A program made the position numbers and the translations under genes. From assembly GCA_964569055.1 (NCBI GenBank), contig CAZMSZ010000024.1, forward strand, positions 1 to 36,476: a DNA stretch of 36,476 nt, read 5' to 3'. The stretch is from JAWLGW01 sp964569055 (lineage in GTDB: Bacteria; Planctomycetota; J058). This document shows, piece after piece, positions 9,016 to 18,311 of this stretch (the stretch's first letter is position 1; the number at the start of each line of letters is the position of its first letter). The notes below the pieces were generated by a model, which worked only from the letters and a program-made list of their open reading frames with translations, was not told the origin of the DNA and ran no database searches.

Positions 9016-9173
9016 GTGGGGCGGGGTTCGTGTGGGGCGGATCTCCTTGCGTGAGGAGATAGTGCTGTCGCTGGTCGCGCTCCACCTCGGCCGATTGCTA
9101 CGAAACACAGAGGGCGGCGCGGCTACGGCTCCCCCCTGCGGCCAACAAGGGTGCTGTCGGCGACCAGCTCTTC
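9016..9173. other. Non-coding spacer with secondary structure downstream of both operons
   Basis: No gene is supported. A 7-bp hairpin (ATCTCCT 9041-9047 with AGGAGAT 9054-9060) and a 9-bp distant inverted repeat (GCTGGTCGC 9070-9078 with GCGACCAGC 9160-9168) add to the long stem just left of it. Base composition is less biased than in the neighbouring genes. It could be the shared 3' untranslated region of the two convergent transcripts. Confidence 0.35.
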
Positions 9174-9707
9174 TTACCGGGCGGGAGCCGCCAGCCGGTC
9201 CTTGAAGCTCGCGTTGCGGAGCGCGACCTTCGCGAACGCTGCCCCGCGGCGCTGCCCACGTTCGGACCAGCGCACCTCGACCTCGACCAGGAAGTGCCAG
9301 GCCTCGCCGCCCCCCGGGCCCTCCAACGGGGTGATCAGGACGTCGCAGGTGTAGCCGGGGTAGTCCGAGCGCTCGAGGTCGCGCGCCAGGTAGCGGGTGG
9401 GTCCGACGGCCGCGATGCCGGGCAAGGGGGCTTCCGCGCCGTTCTCCGCGGTGCCCGCTGGCGCGGGGCTGCCAGCGTCTTCGGCGCTGGAGACGGGTTC
9501 GAGATCGGCGAGCGCGGCGTCGTCCAAAGGGTAGCCGTGCAGGTCGTTGAACAGCAGCTCGGCGAGGAGCGCCGCGTTCACGTGGTGCTCCGCCCGCTTG
9601 CCCGCGGCGGTGGCGGCGACCAGGAGCCCGAACGCGGCGGTGGCGCCGATCGCGAGCACGCCCATGGCCACGATCACCTCGAGCAGCGTGAAGGCGCGCC
9701 GGCTCAC
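9174..9707 (-). CDS. gspI: GspI-like minor pseudopilin
   Basis: A 177-residue prepilin-type protein. The GTG start overlaps the upstream TGA (GTGA) and is preceded by GGAGG at 5 nt. The leader SRRA|FTLLEVIVAMG has Glu at +5 but Ala instead of Gly before the cleavage point, followed by the usual ~20-residue hydrophobic helix. It is the last gene of the ten-gene operon. The order G-H-K-J-I and the N-terminal motif suit the GspI/PilV class, whose members cap the pseudopilus with J and K. The globular part is longer than the usual ~120-130 residues and has a Pro/Ala-rich insertion. The class call relies on position as well as sequence. Confidence 0.75.
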   Translation of the reverse strand: MSRRAFTLLEVIVAMGVLAIGATAAFGLLVAATAAGKRAEHHVNAALLAELLFNDLHGYPLDDAALADLEPVSSAEDAGSPAPAGTAENGAEAPLPGIAAVGPTRYLARDLERSDYPGYTCDVLITPLEGPGGGEAWHFLVEVEVRWSERGQRRGAAFAKVALRNASFKDRLAAPAR

Positions 9708-10969
9708 GGGTTCCTCCGCGCCGGGTCGTCGTGCCAGTCCTCGCGGTAGCCGGGCAGCTCGAAGATCGTGACGAACGTGCGCCCGATCACCACGAGGTCG
9801 TCGACGTCGTGGGCGACGGCGGCCGTCCCGCGCGCCCCGCGGCCGCCGGGGGCGACCTCGACCACCTCGCCGCTCACCCCCTCGTAGCGGATCCACTCGG
9901 CGCCCACCCGCACGTAGCCGCCGTCCGGCGCGAGGCGGTCGGGCTCCTGCACCCGCAGCTCGTCGGCCCGCTCGTCGATCGGGCCGAGCAGGAACGTGGT
10001 GGTGCGCGCCGCCATGGCCTCCTCGAGCACCAGGATCACCTTGACCTTGACCGGGAGCACGTCGTCGCGCGGGTCGGTCGACGACGCGCCGCCGACGAAG
10101 GTCGTGAACTCGCGCGGGCGGAGCTCGGTCGGCTGCAGCAGCGCGCGGGTCGAGTCCCAGTAGGGGAGCGGCCCGCTCGCCTCGTCCGGCGAGGCCTCGC
10201 GGAGCGGCGGGTTCTCGGTCGACCAGGTGTTGGTGTACTGCGTCCAGAACAGCAGCTCGAGGTGCGCCACCCCCGTCGCGAACGGCCGCAGCAGCGCCGG
10301 CGGCGGCCCCGCGTCGGCGGGCGGCGCCGCCGCGGGTGGCTCGGCGGGCGCGGCGCCCACCGGCGGCGCCAGCTCGTAGCCGTCCACGTCGAACAGCGAG
10401 CGGGGCGGCCCGATCGGCGCGCGGTAGCCGCGGTAGAGCACCCCGTCGGGCTCGAGCACCCAGGCGACCTCCAGCGCGCCGCCCGTCGCGCGCAGCCGCG
10501 CCTCGCGGGCCTCCGCGAGGTCGTCGCGCATGTCGATCACCGCGTCGGCCGCGATCGTGCTCCCGGCGTGGCCCGTGATCGGGTGCTCGCTCTCGCCCGT
10601 GGGGGCGCGCACCAAGAACAGCTTGGTGGGCGGCGGCTCGCACAGGAAGCGCGCCTCGACCTCGCCCAGCCCGCGCACCGGCGTGCGGTGCGGGGCGACC
10701 GCCGCGGTCAGGTCCTCGCGGAGCTGCAGCAGGATCGCCTGGGCCTGGTCGTAGGACTCGCGGCGGGCCTCGGTCCGCCGCCATACCTCCAGCCCGCCCC
10801 GCAGGATCACCAGGAGCGCCGTCCCGAGCGTGACCAGGACCCCGGTCGCGACCAGGATCTCGATCAGCGTGAACGCGCTCCCCCAAGGAGCCCGGCGTAT
10901 CGGCCGACAGCCTCCTTGCCCTTGCCCGACGTTCAGCCGAGGCGTGGGAGCCGCACGCGCCAGCCTCAT
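9704..10969 (-). CDS. gspJ: GspJ-like minor pseudopilin, enlarged
   Basis: A 421-residue pseudopilin, about twice normal GspJ length. The ATG overlaps the GspK stop (ATGA), with GGAGCGGG just upstream. An unusually long basic leader (~32 residues) precedes SA|FTLIEILVATG and the hydrophobic helix; Gly is at -3 and Ala at -1. The soluble part holds a Pro/Ala linker and, near the end (about residues 348-393), a VRVGAEWIRYEGV...RGARGT segment also found in GspK. In T2SS, GspJ forms the I-J-K tip complex, and the gene neighbours fit this. A start nearer the helix cannot be excluded because of the long leader. Confidence 0.75.
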   Translation of the reverse strand: MRLARAAPTPRLNVGQGQGGCRPIRRAPWGSAFTLIEILVATGVLVTLGTALLVILRGGLEVWRRTEARRESYDQAQAILLQLREDLTAAVAPHRTPVRGLGEVEARFLCEPPPTKLFLVRAPTGESEHPITGHAGSTIAADAVIDMRDDLAEAREARLRATGGALEVAWVLEPDGVLYRGYRAPIGPPRSLFDVDGYELAPPVGAAPAEPPAAAPPADAGPPPALLRPFATGVAHLELLFWTQYTNTWSTENPPLREASPDEASGPLPYWDSTRALLQPTELRPREFTTFVGGASSTDPRDDVLPVKVKVILVLEEAMAARTTTFLLGPIDERADELRVQEPDRLAPDGGYVRVGAEWIRYEGVSGEVVEVAPGGRGARGTAAVAHDVDDLVVIGRTFVTIFELPGYREDWHDDPARRNP

Positions 10970-13900
10970 CGGGCCCGCTCCTCGCGCCGGAGCGACTGCG
11001 TCGGCTGGCGGTACTGGACCTCGACGGCGCCCACCAGCGCGCCGTCCTTCCAGGCGTCCTGGGCGAAGGCGCCCGCGAGGAACGTCAGGTAGACCCGCAG
11101 CTCGACCCGCTCCGCCGCGAGGCCGATCCGGTTGTCGGCGCCCGGGTCGTCGAACACGTACAGCCGGCCGCGCTGCCCGGGCGCGTCGGCCCACGGGGTC
11201 GCGTCCCAGCCGGGCGCGCCGTCGATCCGCACGGCCACCTTGACCTCGGCCCGGCTGTGGGGCGGGAGGTGCTCCTCCCAGGTGACCCGCTCCACGAACG
11301 AGCCCGGCAGCTCGCGGCTCGCCTGGAAGAACACGCCCTCCAGCGAGTCGACCGCGTCGCGGTAGCGGTCGTGGTGGCGGAACGGCATGTCGACCAGCAG
11401 CTCGCCGGCGACCGGGGCGGCCGGGTTCGCGCCGAAGGCCGACTCGAACGTGCCGCGCCCCAGCGCGTCGGTCGGACGCACGAAGCAGGGGTTCGGGTTC
11501 CAGCGCGTGGGGCCCCAGAACCGGGCGTAGGGGAGGATCCGGGCCGGCTGGTCGTAGTCGGCCCCGATCCGCAGGTAGCCGCCGTCCCCGCCCTCGCGGA
11601 AGGGGCGCTGTCCGCGCAGCGGTCGGATCGGGAGCGCGGCCGCCTCGGAGCCGTCGAGGGTGGTGAACCCGTCCGCGCTCACGGCCACCGGCGGCCAGGG
11701 CAGCCGCCACAGCGGCGTGTCCGCGCCGACCGCCTGGGCCTGGGTGCCGAGCGCGCCGCGCTGGAGCGTCAGGGTCACCCCCCCCGTCGCGTCGCCGGCC
11801 CCGACCACCGCGATCAGCTCGCTCCCCGCCAGATACAGCCGCCCGTCGTCCCAGGCCTCGGGCTGGCCGTTCACGGGCGGCGAGGCGGTGTCGTCCGCCG
11901 CGAGCGGCGCGCCCAGGGTCAGGATCGAGTTGGCGCCGTCCTCGAGCTGCTGCACCACGGTGTCGTCGACCCGTCCCTCGAGCACGCCCGGCGCGTCCGC
12001 CACCACGTCGCTGGCGTCGGTGGGCGGGCGGGCGCGCCCGCCGACGAGCTCGGGGATCGAGTGCAGGTTGCCCACGGGCCAGCGCGCCAGGCGCGCGTTG
12101 GCGACGCCGAGGTACTCGCGCGACACGAAGTCCTCGAAGGCCACCAGCCAGCCGTCCGCCGCGTCGGGTACGACCCCGAGCGGGGACAGCAGGCCCGCGG
12201 TGAGGCCGCCCGGCAGGTTGCCGCCGCTCAGGCTCGGGGCCGACCACACCACGCGCGCCTCCTCGCGCCGTGGGCTCACGTCCTGCTGGTCGTCGGCGAC
12301 CGTGACGATGTCGCCCTCGCCGCACTCCGCGCCGAACGGCTGGACCGACCCCGCGTTCGCGCCCCAGTTCGCGCCGTCGCCGGGGCGGATCGCGAAGGTC
12401 GGGACCACGGGCGTCCCGATCGGCCAGCCGGCGGCGGGGGCGCGCGTCCCCTTCGTCTTGCGCGCGCCGGCCTCGGCCAGACCGGGCGGCCGGGGCACGG
12501 TCACGTTCCGGCCGTTGATCGCCAGGCGCAGCGGGGGCGGCGAGGAGGCGTCCGACGGGTCCCAGCGCTTCAAGACCTCCTTCCAGAGCTGCCCGCGGAT
12601 CGCGAGGGGCAGGTTGACGAGCGGAGCGGCGACGAGCGTGTCCGGGTCCGCGAAGGCGCCGCCCGCGTCGAGGAGCTGATCGATCAGCTCGTTGACATAG
12701 GGAAACTCGATCACCCCCGGGCCCCCCGGGGTGGTCACGCTCACGCTCTGGCCGTTCGGGAGGGGGACCGTGATCGGCGCGGGCGGCATCGCGAGCAGGG
12801 TGTCGCGCGCGGGGAGCAACAGGAAATGTCGCCCGCCGAGGTCGCGCGGGTTCTGGGGGTGCTGGACCGAGAGCCATTCGGTCACGCGGCCCGAGGCGGC
12901 GCTGGGGTCGGCGCGGCTGAGCGAGACGTAGACCCGCGGGTCGGTGACGTTCGCCCGGGGCGGGTAGTCGGTCCCCGCGGGCCCGTCGAGCTCGATAGAC
13001 TCGAGCACCACGCTCGCGAACAGCACGTGATCCGCGGCGTCGGTCCCCTCGACGCCGCGCCGGCAGCCATCGAGGAAGTACTGCGACCCGACCTTGATCA
13101 CGCGCTCGAAGTAGACCCGTTCCACGCTCTGGTAGACCGCGCCGGTGGGCGAGGTCCAGCTCGAGGAGATCCGGACCACCCCGCCTTGAGGCCAGCCGCC
13201 CACCACGTTTTCGGGGCGGTCGGCCTCCGTCTCCCCACCCTGCAGCGGGGGAACCGGGTTCGGGTCGGTCCGCGGATCGCGCTCGGGACCTGCCCACAGC
13301 ACCGGGATGCGCTGGGTCTCGCCCGCGGGTAGCACCACGGGGCGCCGGTCGAAGTCCGCACCCTGATTGAGCTGGTTCTGACGGGTGTAGCCGGGCACCG
13401 GCGCGTACAGCACGGTGGCGGGCGTGTTGGGCGGAAGCCACCGCGCGAGGCGGCGCCCGCCGCGGCGGACGACGTCCTGGAACCCGTTCGCCTCGTCCTT
13501 GACCTGGCTGTGGAACCCGTAGGGGACCACCCGCGTGCCCACGCCGTGAGCGAAGCCGAGCATGAACGTGAGGCTCCGTCGGCGCGGCTGCGCCGGGGCG
13601 GCGGGCACGTAGTCCACGAGCACCCGGTGCCCGCTCCCGCGCTCGGGGCGCCGCACCTCAGGGGGCAAGCTGCCCGGCGCGATCGCCCGGTTGCCGTCGT
13701 CCTGGTCGCGCACGCGCTGGACCGTGGCGCCGCTCGCGAGCAGCGCCGCCACGGGCTGGGGGTGCGCGTCGAGGTACAGCGTGTTCCCCGACTTGCGGCT
13801 GTAGTGGAGCACCTCGCAGCGGGCGTTGGCGTCCTGCCCCGTGTCGGCGATCCCGCGGTCCTCGGCGCTGGGCGAGGTCAGCCAGCGGCCCGCCCCGACC

Positions 13901-16815
13901 CGGATCCAGCCCTGGTCGGGGAGGCTGCTCGCGTCCTCGACGGTCAGCGTGGTGGCGGTCGGGTCGAGCGCGACGGCGAGGCGCGAGCCGGGGGTCTCGT
14001 CGCGGAACCGGAACTCGCCGTCGACGGCGAGCGCGAGGTCGCCCGGCTCGGTCCCCTTGAAGAAGGCTGCGATGTAATACCAGTTCCCCTGGCGGAACGG
14101 CGTGGCCCGCTCGTGGACCACGCGGGCCGAGCGCGGGTGGCCGCCCGTCTCCTGCAGGTCGAGCGCCTCGTCCCAGGCCTCGAGCACCAGCCGGTTGGGG
14201 CCCTCGAGGTAGAGCGAGATCCGCTCGATCGTGTCGCGCTCGCCCCCGTCGAGCAGGAACGCCTTCTGGCCGGGGGCGGGCAGGCTGTCGAACCGCACCC
14301 AGCCCCGCGCCAGCCCGGGCCCCGCCGCCTGGCGACCGTCGCCGTCCTCGAGCTGATACCAGCGCGAGGGCATGTCGACCCGCCCGATCCCGAACGAGCC
14401 CAGCGGCACCCCCTCGGGCAGCGCATCGAAGCGCTCGAACCGCAGCCAGCCGGCCTGCGGCCCGCCCGAGGGGCCGCTCCAGTCGGGCTCGGCCGCGCTG
14501 CCCTCCGGCAGGCCGTCCTGCGCCTCGCGCGCCAGCAAGGGGAGGATGTCCCCCTCGCCCGGCGCGTGCGAGCGCGACGGCATGAGCCAGGGCGTGGCCC
14601 CGTAGGGGCCGAGGTGCACCGGGCGCGACTGCAGCAGGTTCTGCCAGCGCCCCGGGAGGAACAGGCGGGCGGCGTCGTCGCGCACGAAGTCGTTCGGGCG
14701 CGGGCCCTCCACGTACAGCCGGTCGGTGAAGTCGGCCTGGCTGTCGATCCGCCAGGTCAACAGCCGCGGCGGCGCGACCCGCACGACCTCGCGCAAGGTG
14801 TGGCGCGCCTGCTCGAGCCCGGCGGGGGTGCCGATGATCCCGGTCGAGGTGACCTCGTACGTGTCCGAGCTCGCGTAGCAGAACGGGACCGTGGCCCGCA
14901 CCAGCTGGTCGTCGCAGGGGTCGATCGCGTTGCGCACCACCGCGTCCACGTCGGGGTCGGTGATCGTCCCCTCGCTGGCGAGCTCGATCAGGAGCGCGCG
15001 CAGCTCGTCGGGCCCGCTCAGCCCGCCCTCGTGCTCCACCAGCGCCCGGGCGATCGCGGCGGCCTCGCGCGGGGTCACGATGTCCGGCGCCTGACGGCCG
15101 GTCGCCCGCTGGGGCTGCTTGACCCGGCTCTGCAGCCCGGTGAGCGCGGCGCGCAGCACCTCGCGCGAGGCGGTGTTGACGTTGACCGGGCGCGGCAGGC
15201 GGGCCGAGACCTCCACCTCGGACGCCTCGTAGTCGCGCTCGAGCGGCGGCACCAGGGCCACGCGCCCCTCGTCGCGGCGCTCGCGCGCGTTCCAGATCAG
15301 GCGGAACTCGGGGGGCAGCCCCGCGACCGGGGTGCCGGGGCGCGGGCGGACCTGGACCACCGCCCCGCTGCGGAACCGGCGCGAGTCGGCGATCGTCAGC
15401 GTGGACCCCCCCTGCTCGAGCGCGAACCGGAGCGGATGGTTGACCGGCTGGGGGTCGCTCCAGGCCTCGCCCTCGGGCAGCGCGTCGACCGTGAGGTAGG
15501 GGCGGAGCCGCTCCTCGAGCTCGATCCGGCCGATCGTCTCGAGCCGCGGCGCCTCGTTGCGGGCCTCGCTCAGGCCGGCGAGCTGGAAGCGCATCTCCTC
15601 GCGCAGCCACCCCGACACCTTGGCGAGCTCCTCCTGCCGCTTGGTGTGGAACTCCTCGTAGCGCTCGGCCAGCGCGCGCCGCGCCTCGCTCGGCAGGGCC
15701 TCGAGCTGGGTCGCCGTGCGCAGCACCGCGCGCACGCCGCCGTAGCGGCGGACCAGCTCGGGGTCGAGCCCGTAGCGGCGCAAGGTGCGCTCGGCCTCCT
15801 CGCGCGCGGCGCGCTCCTCGCTCGTCTCCCCCGGCGGCGGGACGTCGGGGTCGAGCTCGGCCGCGCTCAGCCCGGCGCGCTCGAGGTCGGCCCCGTCGAT
15901 CCCCCAGGTGCGGAGCTGGCGCATGGTGAGCCCCATGCGGCCCAGGACCAGGCGCATGCGCGCCACACCCAGCTCCCAGTCGGCGATCCGCCGCACGGCG
16001 GCCACGTTGTCGAAGCGCGCGAGCTGCCCCTCCCGCTCGGTGCCGAGGTAGCGCCACAGCGGGTCGAGCGCGATCTTGCGCCCGCGCCCGTCCTGGACCA
16101 GGCTCCCGGCCGGGTGGAGCTCGCGGCGGACCGCCTCGTCCTCGGGCGGGATCCAGCGGGAGAACAGGTAGCCGCGCCTCAGCCCCTGCAGCGCGTGGCG
16201 CGCGCGGTCGATGTGCCGATAGGCGATGTCCTCGGCGCCGATCCGCACGAAGCCGTCCAGGGTGGCCGGGTCGCCGTCGGTCCAGAACGGGGTCGAGTCC
16301 TCGACGCGCAGCTCGTCGGTGGCGTCGTAGGACAGCGGCGCGGTGCTGACCGTCACGCCCAGCAGGTTGGCGAGCGCGTCGCCTCCGGCCGTGTTGAGGT
16401 CGAGCTTGCCCCGCTCGTCGCGCACCTCCACGTGGAGCAGGGTCGAGGTCGGGTCGTCGGTGCGCAGCCCGAACCGACCGGGCAGCGGGCCGAGCGGGAC
16501 GTCGCTCACCTCGGCCCAGGCGTCGACCCCCTCGGGGTCGCTGGCGAGGTCGCCCGCCTGCTCGCGCGCGCGGCGCTCCTCGTCGGGGTGCGAGCGGAGG
16601 AGGTGGGCCGCGGCGAGGTTCCGTCCGCTCTCGGCGAGGTGCTCGGCGCGGACCTGCGCCTCGAACCCGGCGCTCGACTTCTCGTGCAGGCGCATGGAGA
16701 GGATGAACGGGGCCCCGATCGCGAGCAGCGCCGCGATCACGACCACCACCAGGATCAGCGCCGCGCCGCGCCGCCCGGGGTCCCCTCGCCTCGTGCCTCG
16801 TGCCCTCACGCGCAC
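10966..16815 (-). CDS. gspK: Giant GspK-like pseudopilin with LamG-like insertion
   Basis: A 1949-residue protein, against ~300-330 for ordinary GspK. The GTG start is followed by RRG|AALILVVVVIAALLAIG (helix about 18-40) and the AEHLAESGRNLAAAHLL helix typical of GspK/PilX-type proteins. GspK also typically has a LDLNTAG-type segment (about 138) and helical repeats such as VNVNTASREVL (about 548). A jelly-roll module of LamG type lies at about 837-955. IG-E...RG or VG...RG..GT motifs recur at about 187-205, 1234-1265 and 1655-1705. GspK caps the pseudopilus tip, so these additions should be displayed outside the inner membrane. A second in-frame GTG six bases on could be the start, and neither has a strong ribosome-binding site. 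No frameshift is seen over 5.8 kb. Confidence 0.88.
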   Translation of the reverse strand: MRVRARGTRRGDPGRRGAALILVVVVIAALLAIGAPFILSMRLHEKSSAGFEAQVRAEHLAESGRNLAAAHLLRSHPDEERRAREQAGDLASDPEGVDAWAEVSDVPLGPLPGRFGLRTDDPTSTLLHVEVRDERGKLDLNTAGGDALANLLGVTVSTAPLSYDATDELRVEDSTPFWTDGDPATLDGFVRIGAEDIAYRHIDRARHALQGLRRGYLFSRWIPPEDEAVRRELHPAGSLVQDGRGRKIALDPLWRYLGTEREGQLARFDNVAAVRRIADWELGVARMRLVLGRMGLTMRQLRTWGIDGADLERAGLSAAELDPDVPPPGETSEERAAREEAERTLRRYGLDPELVRRYGGVRAVLRTATQLEALPSEARRALAERYEEFHTKRQEELAKVSGWLREEMRFQLAGLSEARNEAPRLETIGRIELEERLRPYLTVDALPEGEAWSDPQPVNHPLRFALEQGGSTLTIADSRRFRSGAVVQVRPRPGTPVAGLPPEFRLIWNARERRDEGRVALVPPLERDYEASEVEVSARLPRPVNVNTASREVLRAALTGLQSRVKQPQRATGRQAPDIVTPREAAAIARALVEHEGGLSGPDELRALLIELASEGTITDPDVDAVVRNAIDPCDDQLVRATVPFCYASSDTYEVTSTGIIGTPAGLEQARHTLREVVRVAPPRLLTWRIDSQADFTDRLYVEGPRPNDFVRDDAARLFLPGRWQNLLQSRPVHLGPYGATPWLMPSRSHAPGEGDILPLLAREAQDGLPEGSAAEPDWSGPSGGPQAGWLRFERFDALPEGVPLGSFGIGRVDMPSRWYQLEDGDGRQAAGPGLARGWVRFDSLPAPGQKAFLLDGGERDTIERISLYLEGPNRLVLEAWDEALDLQETGGHPRSARVVHERATPFRQGNWYYIAAFFKGTEPGDLALAVDGEFRFRDETPGSRLAVALDPTATTLTVEDASSLPDQGWIRVGAGRWLTSPSAEDRGIADTGQDANARCEVLHYSRKSGNTLYLDAHPQPVAALLASGATVQRVRDQDDGNRAIAPGSLPPEVRRPERGSGHRVLVDYVPAAPAQPRRRSLTFMLGFAHGVGTRVVPYGFHSQVKDEANGFQDVVRRGGRRLARWLPPNTPATVLYAPVPGYTRQNQLNQGADFDRRPVVLPAGETQRIPVLWAGPERDPRTDPNPVPPLQGGETEADRPENVVGGWPQGGVVRISSSWTSPTGAVYQSVERVYFERVIKVGSQYFLDGCRRGVEGTDAADHVLFASVVLESIELDGPAGTDYPPRANVTDPRVYVSLSRADPSAASGRVTEWLSVQHPQNPRDLGGRHFLLLPARDTLLAMPPAPITVPLPNGQSVSVTTPGGPGVIEFPYVNELIDQLLDAGGAFADPDTLVAAPLVNLPLAIRGQLWKEVLKRWDPSDASSPPPLRLAINGRNVTVPRPPGLAEAGARKTKGTRAPAAGWPIGTPVVPTFAIRPGDGANWGANAGSVQPFGAECGEGDIVTVADDQQDVSPRREEARVVWSAPSLSGGNLPGGLTAGLLSPLGVVPDAADGWLVAFEDFVSREYLGVANARLARWPVGNLHSIPELVGGRARPPTDASDVVADAPGVLEGRVDDTVVQQLEDGANSILTLGAPLAADDTASPPVNGQPEAWDDGRLYLAGSELIAVVGAGDATGGVTLTLQRGALGTQAQAVGADTPLWRLPWPPVAVSADGFTTLDGSEAAALPIRPLRGQRPFREGGDGGYLRIGADYDQPARILPYARFWGPTRWNPNPCFVRPTDALGRGTFESAFGANPAAPVAGELLVDMPFRHHDRYRDAVDSLEGVFFQASRELPGSFVERVTWEEHLPPHSRAEVKVAVRIDGAPGWDATPWADAPGQRGRLYVFDDPGADNRIGLAAERVELRVYLTFLAGAFAQDAWKDGALVGAVEVQYRQPTQSLRREERAR

Positions 16816-16819
16816 GAGC

Positions 16820-18311
16820 CTACTCCGAGACCAGCCCGGAGCGCTCGACCACCAGCCGGCGGACCCGGCTCGGGTCGAGCGTGGGGAGGACCTCCTCCAC
16901 GAACCGGCGGAACCCCTCCTCGCCCACGAAGCGCGGCGCGCCCCGCTCCGCCTCCGCGCGCGCCTGCTCCTCGCGGGTGCGCGTGGCGGACCCCTCGGCC
17001 GCGGCCGGCGCCCAGAGCCGGTCGTCGTCGGTCAGGTAGAGCACGATCGGCTCGGGATGGCGCGCGGGGTCGAGCTGACCGAGCGGGTCGAACACCACGC
17101 GCGGCCCCGGCGCGGCGATCACCACGTCGGGGGGGACCTCGAGCGCCTGCGCGCGCAGGATCCCGGCCAGCTCCAGCTCGTCGATCACCCCGTAGAAGGC
17201 CTGGCGCGGGTCGGGGTCGGAGATCGCGAGGGGCAGCGCGGGCTCGCGCACGAGCCGCGCGGGCAGGCGGTCGTAGCCCGGCAGCGGCAGGTGCTCGCGC
17301 CCGATCCCGTCCACGATCACCCGCGCCTCGCGCCCGTCGAACGCCGCCTCCACGCGGTACCAGCGCTCGGGGCGCAGGGTCCCGGGGCGGGTGCGGGTCA
17401 CGAACGTGACCTCCTCCCCGTCCTCGCCCGGGCCGGTCAGGGCCAGCTCGACCTCGTAGGCGGCGGTCACCCCCAGCGCGTAGGCGCGCCCCTTGCGCAC
17501 CGCCCAGAAGATCGGCGGGTCGAGCGGGTCGAACCCCAGCACGCGCAGCGCGGGCGGGTGGGGCGGCTCGCCGGCGCGTCCCCACACCTCGGCCTGCGCG
17601 GCCGACGGGCGCTCGGGCGGGCGCTCGTGCAGGCGCTCCTCGAGCCGGCCGAGGTACATCCAGCAGGCGAGGTGCACCCCCTCGAGCGGCGTGAGCGCGG
17701 GCCGGTCGGGGATCCAGGCCCAGGCCGCCCCGTGGCGCCGCGACTCGCGCTCGAACAGGAGCCCGCCGCCGTAGCGCCCGGCGACCGGCTCGGCCCCCTC
17801 CACCGAGAGCGTGTAGCCGCGCGCGCCCGCGACCTCGAACAGCGGCGGCGCCTCGCCGTCGGCCGCCCCGAGCCCGGCCATCCCCTCCAGGCGGAGCTGC
17901 GTGATCGCGGTGCGCTGCTGCGCGCGCACCTGCGAGCTCGCCGGGTCGAGCTCGACCTGCGCCGGGTAGCGCTCCTCGCGCGCCGCGTTGCGCGCGCGGC
18001 GCAGCAGCGCCCGCACCGCCTGCTGGGTGGCCGTCAGCCGGTCGCGCCCGCTCAGGCGCGAGAGCGCGGCCACGCTGATCGTCATGATCACCGCCGCGAT
18101 CGCGACGGCGACCAGCACCTCGATCAGGGTGAACCCGGCGCGAGCTCGTCGCGTNNNNNNNNNNNNNNNNNNNNNNNNNNNNNNNNNNNNNNNNNNNNNN
18201 NNNNNNNNNNNNNNNNNNNNNNNNNNNNNNNNNNNNNNNNNNNNNNNNNNNNNNGCCTCTCGGCTGCGCCCCCCCCGCGAGACCCCCCGCGTTCGGGTCG
18301 CGCCGCCCCAT
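16820..18311 (-). CDS. GspH-like pseudopilin with LamG-like domain (interrupted by an assembly gap)
   Basis: The 3' part gives 444 residues after the gap, starting at RRARAG|FTLIEVLVAVAI, a canonical class III leader and helix with Glu+5. Residues beyond the stalk include a WAWIPD...ACWMYLG...WYRVEAAFDG...VIVDG...YGVIDEL pattern of a LamG/concanavalin-like jelly roll. A long acidic/basic tail ends the protein. The proposed start is the ATG at 18311, which shares a base with the GspG stop (TAATG). It gives 19 leader codons before the 100-N gap (18155-18254). Both flanks keep frame if the true gap is a multiple of three, which the nominal 100 is not. The real start could instead lie inside the gap. 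Normal GspH is ~170 residues. Confidence 0.75.
18155..18254. other. Assembly gap (100 N)
   Basis: Exactly 100 N, a conventional placeholder for unknown length. The right flank has runs of eight and six C, which may explain the break. It falls in the leader-coding part of the GspH-like gene. Confidence 1.

Noticed and set aside
13510..17409. Long plus-strand open frames opposite the pseudopilin genes
   Set aside because: They mirror the real GspK/GspH codons, show low-complexity Arg/Gly/His translations and lack ribosome-binding sites and recognisable motifs.
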